DNA of 14,108 bases from JBFLVQ01 sp040758525 (lineage in GTDB: Bacteria; Acidobacteriota; Blastocatellia; Chloracidobacteriales; JADJPF01). Shown here piece after piece: positions 10,301 to 14,108 of the stretch (its first letter is position 1; the number at the start of each line of letters is the position of its first letter). The stretch lies in the NCBI GenBank assembly GCA_040758525.1, contig JBFLVQ010000183.1, positions 1 through 14,108 of the forward strand. Direction: 5' to 3'. The translations under genes were made by a program, and so were the position numbers. The notes under the pieces are model-generated. The model made no database searches. It saw nothing but the letters and a program-made list of their open reading frames with translations, and was not told where the DNA came from.

Positions 10301-11368
10301 ACATCCCAGGTAGAGGAATGGCCAGCCATTACCAAGCGTATTGGCCAGTTGGTAGCCAGTATTCTAAAAGTCGAGCATATCGGACCAATGGATAATCTGC
10401 TCTTTTTAGGCGCTACTTCAGTAGACATGATTCGAATCGCCAATCTGTTGGAACGTGAGATACAGTTTCGCCCTCGAATAGATTACTTCTATCAGAATCC
10501 TACTATCATCAGTCTAGCTCAAGCTTATGAGCAATATATAAAACAACCTAGAAACTCTCTCACACCGTCAAGACATACCATAGAAGCAGGCAGAGAGGCT
10601 ACGGAACTAATATTAGATCCCATAGAGCGAGAAGAATTCAAGAATCAACAACACGGATTACGCTCAATAAGTGATCGTGATACCACCATAACGCTTGTTT
10701 CTACTACTTCCTATGAGGTATTGATAAAGAGCTATCTGGAGCGTCGTAGCCATAGGATATTTTCTCCAGAGTCTATTACTATTGCTCAGTTTAGTGAATT
10801 TATTAGTTGTCTACGCCAACAGACAATCGATGGCAAATCAAAATATCGTTACGGCTCCGCAGGTGGTTCATATTCGCTCCAAACCTATCTGTATATCAAG
10901 CCAGGACGGATTGAAGGGTTGGCAGCAGGAACATACTACTATCACCCAGTCACGAATCAGTTAGTTACATTATTTAGTGATGTAGAAATAGATGCTAATA
11001 TTTATGGACAACTGGTAAACAGACCTGTTTTTGAAAGCTGCGCATTCGCGATCTTCCTGATCGCGCAGATGAATGCAATTCTCCCTCTCTATGGCAAGCA
11101 CAGTGAACATTTCACCACATTGGAAGCAGGCTCAATGAGCCAATTGCTGGAGACGGTTGCCCCTGAACATCAGATCGGACTTTGTCAAATAGGTTTCCTC
11201 AGTTTTAAGCTTATAGAGCAGCTATTTGTATTAACTGAAAGCCATCGTCTAGTACACTCCTTGCTCGGTGGCAAGATTGATCCTATACAGGCGCAACACT
11301 GGTCATCGCTTGATGAGGGCTTTCAGGTCAGTATTGCTCAAGATGAGCGGGAAGAAGGGTATTTATGA
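4340..11368 (+). CDS. Hybrid PKS-NRPS: KS-AT-carrier-Cy-A(Cys)-PCP-Ox
   Basis: A 2342-residue bimodular protein. The PKS module extends the chain with malonate; the NRPS module adds cysteine and makes it a thiazole. Domains: KS 7-433 (Cys179, His315, His355); AT 529-830 (Ser626 in GHSIGE, HAFH at 722-725); post-AT linker ending TYPFERQRYW (871-880); carrier 920-992 (Ser954); Cy 1013-1455 (DxxxxD, Asp1150/Asp1155); A 1478-1978 (code D-L-Y-N-M-S-L-I-W-K); PCP 1996-2066 (LGATS, Ser2027); Ox 2112-2312; short acidic tail. There is no KR, DH, ER or MT. The ATG at 4340 follows a strong RBS and the KS fold starts within eight residues, so the N-terminus is right. The stop overlaps the start of gene 3. 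Overall architecture resembles the thiazole modules of epothilone, myxothiazol and bleomycin synthases. The final product is unknown. Confidence 0.97.
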   Translation: MQTSSLRDIAIIGMVGRFPGANNIEKFWQNLHDGVESISFFTEQELVEAGLDPLVLSKPNYVRAKGLLNNIELFDASFFGFIPREAELMDPQHRIFLEVAWEALENAGYDSETYDGRIGIFAGASLSSYFLVNLSSNIELLRAIGSQQLSMENDKDHLTTRVSYKLNLKGPSVNVQTSCSTSLVAVHLACQNLLNYESDIALAGGVSLDLPNKEGYVYREGGIFSPDGHCRAFDANAQGTVFGNGIGIVVLKRLSEALADGDHIEAVIKGSAINNDGSLKVSYTAPSVKGQAEVIAEAQAVAEVEPDTISYIETHGTGTTLGDLIEITALREVFYAKTKKKGFCAIGSLKTNIGHLNRAAGIAGLIKTVLALKHKMIPPSLNFHQPNPKIEFANSPFFVNTKLSEWKSGDSPRRAGVSSFGIGGTNAHVVVEEAPPHEGSGPSRPNQLLLLSAKTDTALEMMTANLANYLKHHQDIPLADIAFTLQVGRRTFPYRHMFVCNNTKEAISLLESPNTSRTLISLEDLKTRPIVFMFPGQGAQYINMALGIYQTESIFRAQVDYCSEFLKAYLGLDLREVLYRNEQNDDAAQKLIQTSITQPALFVIEYALAKLWISWGVLPDALIGHSIGEYVAACLAEVITLEDALELVARRGQLAHSLPGGDMLAIPLSEHQIIPYISDEISLAAINAPSLCVVAGTSNAIARLHSQLFAQGLDCQRLNTSHAFHCEMMKPILAQFHKLVDRILLKPPKIRYISNVTGNWITASEATSADYWVRHLRHTVRFSEGIKELLNEPEQVFLEVGPGRTLSLLTKQHTLKSETQVVLSSLPHPREETEDTVFLLNTLGRLWMAGVKIDWLGFYSQEKRNRVPLPTYPFERQRYWIERRRQSALASAEDKTTLDTQPTKLDTLLAMGTTEVETVAGDKIEHIITDIWQRAFGIEQISNQDNFFELGGHSLLATRLVAELCKEFSVDLSLQVFFETPTIAGLTIAIRQLLKAEKAQGLITFPTIIPDWENRYQPFALTDIQQAYWVGRQAYMELGNVATRSYIELESSQLDLTRLNNALQRLITRHDMLRATLSADGIQQILKEVPPYQIEVLDLTKLPAEEVAAKLESIRKQLSHQVSKYDQWPLFEIRATRLDEKRVRLHIGFDFLIGDAWSMRIIKRELYQFYINPQAILPELKISFRDYVLAEIKLQDSKIYRQSKEYWCNRLATLPPAPALPLAPPPGSLKQPRFMRLQARLTIDRWQRIKTRANQVGLTPSAILLTAFAEILTTWSKNPNFTINLTLFNRLPLHPQINSIVGDFTSLTLLEVNHSLIESFEVRAKRLQQQLWSDLDHRYFNGVSVLRELARIQNKPLKALMPVVFTSTLTLTSTAQVKISTPEQISVKRVYSISQTPQVWLDHQVYEQAGALVFNWDAVEEIFPAGLLQDMFDTYTELLHRLADDNTLWHDSVRQLLPAQQLAQCNELNCTDSTISDQTLYNLFATQAVQRPHQEAVIYAQQHLTYSQLYACSQHLGWQLYELGACPNSLVAVVMEKGWEQIVAVLGILAAGAAYLPIDPDLPKERRWYLLKQGGVVLALTQPWLEESLEWPEGVRLICIKAEDITNSIPTPLKLMQKPEDLAYVIYTSGSTGLPKGVMIDHCGAVNTILDINKRFEVKPSDRILALSSLSFDLSVYDIFGVLATGGTIVIPEASMLRDPKHWAELLIKDRITIWNSVPALMEILIDYAYGCTNLQPLHLRLVMLSGDWISVALPDRIKSLVNGVSVISLGGATEASIWSILYPIERVLSDWKSIPYGKPMVNQHLYVLNELLELCPTWVTGQLYIGGIGLAKGYWRDEERTAANFIYHPHTGERLYRTGDLGRYLPDGNIEFLGREDFQIKLQGFRIELGEIEYVLEKHDKVRTAIVVAAGESREKRRLIAYIVASYPQPGLDLSEDLRQYLKQRLPEYMVPAVFVVIEAVPLSINGKIDRRALPSYTQAIQTNQITSQVEEWPAITKRIGQLVASILKVEHIGPMDNLLFLGATSVDMIRIANLLEREIQFRPRIDYFYQNPTIISLAQAYEQYIKQPRNSLTPSRHTIEAGREATELILDPIEREEFKNQQHGLRSISDRDTTITLVSTTSYEVLIKSYLERRSHRIFSPESITIAQFSEFISCLRQQTIDGKSKYRYGSAGGSYSLQTYLYIKPGRIEGLAAGTYYYHPVTNQLVTLFSDVEIDANIYGQLVNRPVFESCAFAIFLIAQMNAILPLYGKHSEHFTTLEAGSMSQLLETVAPEHQIGLCQIGFLSFKLIEQLFVLTESHRLVHSLLGGKIDPIQAQHWSSLDEGFQVSIAQDEREEGYL
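4358..5638 (+). other. Ketosynthase domain (hybrid NRPS-to-PKS type)
   Basis: Claisen condensation of the peptidyl chain from gene 1 with malonyl-carrier. The catalytic triad is intact: Cys179 in VQTSCSTSLVAVH, His315 in YIETHGTGT, and His355 in TNIGHLNRAAG. The TSCSTSLVAVHLAC form is the one I associate with KS domains that accept chains from a PCP, which matches the position after an NRPS. Confidence 0.95.
5924..6829 (+). other. Acyltransferase domain, malonyl-CoA type
   Basis: Loads the extender unit. Seen: FMFPGQGAQ (533-540), nucleophile Ser626 in GHSIGEY, and HAFH (722-725), the motif of malonyl-specific ATs rather than the YASH of methylmalonyl ATs. The residue after HAFH is Cys726, where Ser is usual. 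Malonyl specificity is inferred from the motif. Confidence 0.93.
7097..7315 (+). other. Carrier domain of the PKS module (PCP-like)
   Basis: Sits in the ACP position right after the post-AT linker but reads like an NRPS carrier: DNFFELGGHSLLATRL, attachment Ser954 (codon TCG 7199-7201). No reductive domain lies between AT and carrier. It passes the beta-ketoacyl chain to the Cy domain in the same protein. Confidence 0.93.
7376..8704 (+). other. Heterocyclization (Cy) domain
   Basis: Replaces a C domain: condenses cysteine with the upstream acyl chain and cyclodehydrates it to a thiazoline. Seen: FALTDIQQAYWVGR (1019-1032), RHDMLRAT (1069-1076), DFLIGD in place of HHxxxDG (Asp1150, Asp1155), VGDFTSL (1301-1307), VVFTSTL (1363-1369), and QTPQVWLDHQ (1395-1404). 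The last two hold the Thr and Asp positions tied to cyclodehydration in characterised Cy domains. Confidence 0.95.
8771..10273 (+). other. Cysteine-activating adenylation domain
   Basis: Complete A domain: IYTSGSTGLPKGV (A3), FDLSVYDIFG (A4), LGGATEASIWS (A5), YRTGDLG (A7), QGFRIELGEIE (A8), INGKIDRRAL (A10). Hand-aligned specificity residues are D1673, L1674, Y1677, N1716, M1744, S1746, L1770, I1778, W1779 and K1969. D-L-Y-N-M-S-L-I-W-K is close to the established cysteine code D-L-Y-N-L-S-L-I-W-K. The adjacent Cy and Ox domains independently point to cysteine. Confidence 0.95.
10325..10537 (+). other. Peptidyl carrier protein domain (thiazole module)
   Basis: The carrier signature is FLGATSVDMIRIANLLE, attachment Ser2027 (codon TCA 10418-10420). 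LGATS differs from the LGGHS of the other three carriers here and is the form seen in other thiazole-forming modules. Confidence 0.92.
10673..11275 (+). other. FMN-dependent thiazoline oxidase (Ox) domain
   Basis: Nitroreductase-fold oxidase that aromatises the PCP-bound thiazoline to a thiazole. Seen: SYLERRSHRIF (2131-2141), FSEFISCLRQQ (2151-2161), KYRYGSAGG (2168-2176), QTYLYIKPGRIEGLAAGTYYYHP (split by positions 2181-2203), and EHQIGLCQIG (2276-2285). It follows the PCP instead of being inserted in the A domain as in EpoB. The usual LYP after SAGG reads SYS (2177-2179). Activity is probable but not proven. Confidence 0.9.
11353..11359 (+). promoter_or_regulatory. Ribosome-binding site of gene 3
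   Basis: AGAAGGG within the end of gene 2, five nt before the ATG at 11365. It supports this start, as does the docking domain that begins at residue 1-2. Confidence 0.65.
11365..11368 (+). other. ATGA stop/start overlap of genes 2 and 3
   Basis: The start ATG of gene 3 shares two bases with the TGA of gene 2, a classic arrangement for translational coupling. It suits two proteins needed in equal amounts that dock to each other. Confidence 0.9.
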
Positions 11369-11532
11369 GCATTGCCTTATTCCTCGCGGATCTTAATAAA
11401 CTTGGTATAGAAATTTCGGTTGAAGAGGAGCGACTACATTACAGTGCACCAAAGGGTAGGCTGACCCCAGACTTGCGCATTGAATTGATCAGACGCAAAC
11501 AGGAGATAATCAATTTTTTAAGCAAGTCGAAG
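11365..11532 (+). other. TubC_N-type docking domain
   Basis: About 56 residues at the N-terminus of gene 3: hydrophobic first strand/helix (IALFLADLNKLGIEI), a short beta hairpin around LHYSAPKG, then LTPDLRIELIRRKQEIINFL. This matches my memory of the TubC N-terminal docking family, which binds a short acidic C-terminal peptide of the upstream synthetase. The acidic tail of gene 2 fits as partner. Confidence 0.88.
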
Positions 11533-14108
11533 AGTGTACACAATTGTGACTCGCTAGCGCTTGTCGCTATCTCGCGAGATAAACCGTTACCACTATCTTT
11601 CGCCCAACAACGGCTCTGGTTTCTTGATCAATTGACACCAAATAGTACTGCTTACAATATCCCACTAGCCGTGCGTATGAAAGGCAAGCTTAATGTTACG
11701 GCATTAACAGAGAGTCTTAATGCAATAATTGAGCGACATGAAATCTTGCGTACTATCTGTAGCATTGTTGATGAACAACCCATACAGAAGATCTTATCCA
11801 GCATAACACTAACATTGCCAATTCTGGATTTACAGGAACTTGATGGAGCCATACGCGAATCAGAAGCATTGACAATAGTAACAAAGGAAGCACGACAGCC
11901 TTTTGAGCTTACCCTTGGTCCATTATTGCGAGTATTGTTGTTAAGACTCGCAGAGCAAGAGCATATATTGTTGTTGACGACTCATCACTTTGTTGCAGAT
12001 GGTTGGTCGATAGGGATCTTTATCAGAGAGATAGCTATACTCTATCAGGCCATCTCGGCTGGCAAGCCTGCACTGTTGCCAACTTTGTCAATCCAATATG
12101 CCGATTTCGCTTATTGGCAACAACAGTGGTCACAAGGTGAGGAATTTAAGTCACAACTTCACTATTGGAAAAATCAGCTTGCCAATCTACCAATACTGGA
12201 ACTACCTACTGATTATCCACGTCCACTGGTACAAAGTTTTCATGGTAGCAAGCAAAACTGGGTGCTTTCCAGAGAGCTAACAGAAAAACTTAAAGCGTTT
12301 CACCGTCAGCAGGGGATTACTCTCTATGGCCTGCTATTAACAGCATTTCAGATCTTGCTAAGCCGTTACAGTGGCCGGCAAGATTTTGTCGTTGCAACTC
12401 CTATCTCCAACCGTACACGGATCGAGGCAGAAGTGCTAATTGGGTTCTTTGCTAACACTCTTCTCTTGCGTGCTAATCTCTTCGACAATCCATCATTCAT
12501 TCACTTATTGGCACGCGTGCGGCAAGTGACGTCAGCAGCTTATGCTAACCAAGATGTACCATTTGAAAAAATTGTTGATGAGTTGCAAGCTAAGCGTGAT
12601 ATGAACTATACACCACTGTTTCAGGTGATGTTTGTGCTGCACAATGCACCAAGACAGAATGTCACATTACCTGGTTTGACAATAACTCCGCTTGGAATTG
12701 AGCTAGGCACAGCTATGTTCGATCTAAGCCTCTCAATGGTTGAGATAGATGCGAGGCTAATAATATCTTTGGAATACAATACCGATCTCTTTGTGGCTGA
12801 AACCATAATCCGTATGCTAGGCCATTATCAAACATTGCTTGAGAATATAGTAGAGAAGCCAAGTAGAAGGATAAGCGAACTGTCAATAATGACAGAGGCA
12901 GAACGACAACAACTGTTGGTGGAATGCAACAGTAGAAGCAGCGACTATCAAACAGAACTGAGCGTAGCACAAGTAGTAGAAATACAGGCAGCGCGTACAC
13001 CAGCAGCAATAGCAGTAAGCAGTAGTGAGGGGGAACTGAGTTACCAAGAACTGAATGAACGCGCAAATCAGTTGGCACATTATCTAAGAGAGATAGGGAT
13101 AAGAACAGAGAGTATTGTGGGGGTATATCTGGAGCGTAGTTTGGAACTGACAATAGCCTTGTTAGGGATAATGAAGGCAGCAGGAGCATATCTGGTGCTA
13201 GATCCCAGCTATCCAAGAGAACGCTTAGCATATATGGTAGAGGATGCAGGATTGCAGGTAGTAGTAACTAAGCAAGAGATATGGCAGAGGCTGGGAATGG
13301 CACAGCTACGCTTGGTCTGTATGGATGCAGAGAAGGCAAAGATTGAGCAGGAGGATAAGAGTAGTCCAGACAGTAGCATCAGCAGAGATAATCTGGCATA
13401 CAGCATCTACACATCAGGGTCAAGTGGCAAGCCCAAGGGGGTGCTGATCAGTCATGGAGGATTGGTAAATAGCACAATGGCGATAGCCAAGGAATATGAA
13501 CTAGGGATGACAGATAAGGTATTGCAGTTTGCCTCGATAGGGTTTGATGTAGCGGCAGAGGAGATCTTTGCCAGTTGGGTTAGTGGGGCAAATGTAGTAT
13601 TGCGCGATGGAGAAGAGACACTGGAGATAGCACAGTTTCTTAGCAGAATAGAGGAGCGAGCCGTGACGGTATTGAATCTGCCCAGTTCCTACTGGCACGA
13701 ACTAGTTGAAGAGCTAGTAAGGAGGAAGAGGCAGCTACCAGCGAGTGTACGATTGGTGATAGCAGGAGGAGAGAAGGTACACAGTAGCAGACTGAGGCAG
13801 TGGCAGGAGGTAGTAGGAGAGAGGGTGAGATGGTGTAATGCCTATGGGCCAAGCGAGACCACGATAACCGCGACGATATATGAAGGTAGCGAGTATCGAG
13901 GAGGAGGACTAGGCAGTGTACCGATTGGCAGAGCGATAGCAAACGTAGGAATCTACATACTAGATGAAAGGCAGCAGTTGCTGCCGATCGGAGTGATAGG
14001 AGAGATATACATAGGAGGAGCAGGACTAGCAAGAGGATATTTGAATAGAGCAGATTTGACAGCAGAGAAGTTCCTTCCCAATCCATACAGTGGTGAAGCA
14101 GGAGCAAG
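11365..14108 (+). CDS. Nonribosomal peptide synthetase, 3'-partial: TubC_N docking-C-A
   Basis: The reading frame stays open for 914 codons to the right edge. It receives the thiazolyl chain from gene 2 and adds a further amino acid. Residues 1-56 are a TubC-type N-terminal docking domain. The C domain spans about 72-508, with SFAQQRLWFLD (78-88), HHFVADG (207-213), NQDVPFEKI (395-403) and RDMNYTPLFQV (411-421). The A domain starts about 533 and is cut after core A6: LSYQELNE (558-565), IYTSGSSGKPKGV (681-693), FDVAAEEIF (727-735), NAYGPSETT (825-833), GEIYIGGAGLARGYL (879-893). The rest of this A domain and at least one carrier must lie beyond the edge. Synonymous codon use changes sharply near 12840, between the C and A domains. 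The NRPS call is certain; the substrate is not known. Confidence 0.96.
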   Translation, partial: MSIALFLADLNKLGIEISVEEERLHYSAPKGRLTPDLRIELIRRKQEIINFLSKSKSVHNCDSLALVAISRDKPLPLSFAQQRLWFLDQLTPNSTAYNIPLAVRMKGKLNVTALTESLNAIIERHEILRTICSIVDEQPIQKILSSITLTLPILDLQELDGAIRESEALTIVTKEARQPFELTLGPLLRVLLLRLAEQEHILLLTTHHFVADGWSIGIFIREIAILYQAISAGKPALLPTLSIQYADFAYWQQQWSQGEEFKSQLHYWKNQLANLPILELPTDYPRPLVQSFHGSKQNWVLSRELTEKLKAFHRQQGITLYGLLLTAFQILLSRYSGRQDFVVATPISNRTRIEAEVLIGFFANTLLLRANLFDNPSFIHLLARVRQVTSAAYANQDVPFEKIVDELQAKRDMNYTPLFQVMFVLHNAPRQNVTLPGLTITPLGIELGTAMFDLSLSMVEIDARLIISLEYNTDLFVAETIIRMLGHYQTLLENIVEKPSRRISELSIMTEAERQQLLVECNSRSSDYQTELSVAQVVEIQAARTPAAIAVSSSEGELSYQELNERANQLAHYLREIGIRTESIVGVYLERSLELTIALLGIMKAAGAYLVLDPSYPRERLAYMVEDAGLQVVVTKQEIWQRLGMAQLRLVCMDAEKAKIEQEDKSSPDSSISRDNLAYSIYTSGSSGKPKGVLISHGGLVNSTMAIAKEYELGMTDKVLQFASIGFDVAAEEIFASWVSGANVVLRDGEETLEIAQFLSRIEERAVTVLNLPSSYWHELVEELVRRKRQLPASVRLVIAGGEKVHSSRLRQWQEVVGERVRWCNAYGPSETTITATIYEGSEYRGGGLGSVPIGRAIANVGIYILDERQQLLPIGVIGEIYIGGAGLARGYLNRADLTAEKFLPNPYSGEAGA
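11578..12888 (+). other. Condensation domain, LCL-like (gene 3)
   Basis: Catalyses amide formation between the thiazole carboxyl group and the next amino acid. The active-site His208 sits in HHFVADG. Core motifs C1 to C7 are all present, and it parallels the gene 1 C domain throughout. Confidence 0.94.
12961..14108 (+). other. Adenylation domain, N-terminal part only (gene 3)
   Basis: Cores A1 to A6 are visible. Hand-aligned specificity residues are D728, V729, E732, N771, V798, A800, A826, I834 and T835; the A10 lysine is beyond the edge. The D-V-E-N-V-A-A-I-T pattern with FDVAAEEIF in A4 matches no substrate I can name. Core A3 has SGSS instead of the more common SGST, a conservative change. 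Confidence 0.93.

Noticed and set aside
11276..11368. Possible thioesterase or reductase at the end of gene 2
   Set aside because: Only about 30 residues follow the Ox domain, with no GxSxG motif. They read as a linker and acidic docking tail.
12713..13231. Minus-strand open frame of 172 codons
   Set aside because: It lies opposite the conserved C and A domains of gene 3, is leucine/serine-rich low-complexity sequence with no fold motif, and is open only because the coding strand is purine-biased.
13640..14107. Minus-strand open frame of 155 codons reaching the right edge
   Set aside because: Antisense to conserved A-domain cores A5 and A6; leucine/serine/histidine-rich and without a convincing start. 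It is a composition artefact.

Overview
The window is a bacterial hybrid nonribosomal peptide / polyketide (NRPS-PKS) megasynthase locus. Three collinear genes on the + strand fill it end to end. The first is cut by the left edge and the third by the right edge, so this is the middle of a longer assembly line. There is no tRNA, rRNA, IS element, CRISPR array, terminator or gene-free stretch. Third codon positions are A/T- or purine-leaning, and AGA/AGG, ATA and CTA codons are frequent. That fits a moderately low G+C bacterium, such as a cyanobacterium or a gamma-/betaproteobacterial producer or symbiont, and argues against a high-G+C actinomycete or typical myxobacterium. The species cannot be told from the window.

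Layout. Gene 1 (3-4325) encodes [partial A]-PCP-C-A-PCP and a charged C-terminal tail. Gene 2 (4340-11368) encodes KS-AT-carrier-Cy-A-PCP-Ox. It starts 14 nt after gene 1 behind a strong AAGGAG ribosome-binding site. Gene 3 (11365-14108, partial) encodes a TubC_N-type docking domain, then C and a partial A. Its ATG overlaps the TGA of gene 2 (ATGA), so the genes look like one translationally coupled operon.

How they work together (inferred by collinearity). Gene 1 loads one residue (substrate unclear), then adds a second through an adenylation domain of the Lys2 / alpha-aminoadipate-reductase type (specificity residues D-P-R-H-F-V-Y-R-A-K). Gene 2 extends the chain with one malonyl unit in a minimal PKS module with no ketoreductase, leaving a beta-keto group. 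It then condenses and cyclises cysteine (specificity residues D-L-Y-N-M-S-L-I-W-K), and the terminal Ox domain oxidises the thiazoline to a thiazole. Gene 3 takes the chain through a docking contact and adds a further residue. No epimerase, methyltransferase or thioesterase domain is present, so initiation and release lie outside the window.

The points most worth a second look are the Lys2-like adenylation domain, the unreduced beta-keto-to-thiazole junction, changes at normally conserved positions of the Ox domain, the two kinds of docking element, and a sharp domain-by-domain change in synonymous-codon composition that suggests module recombination.
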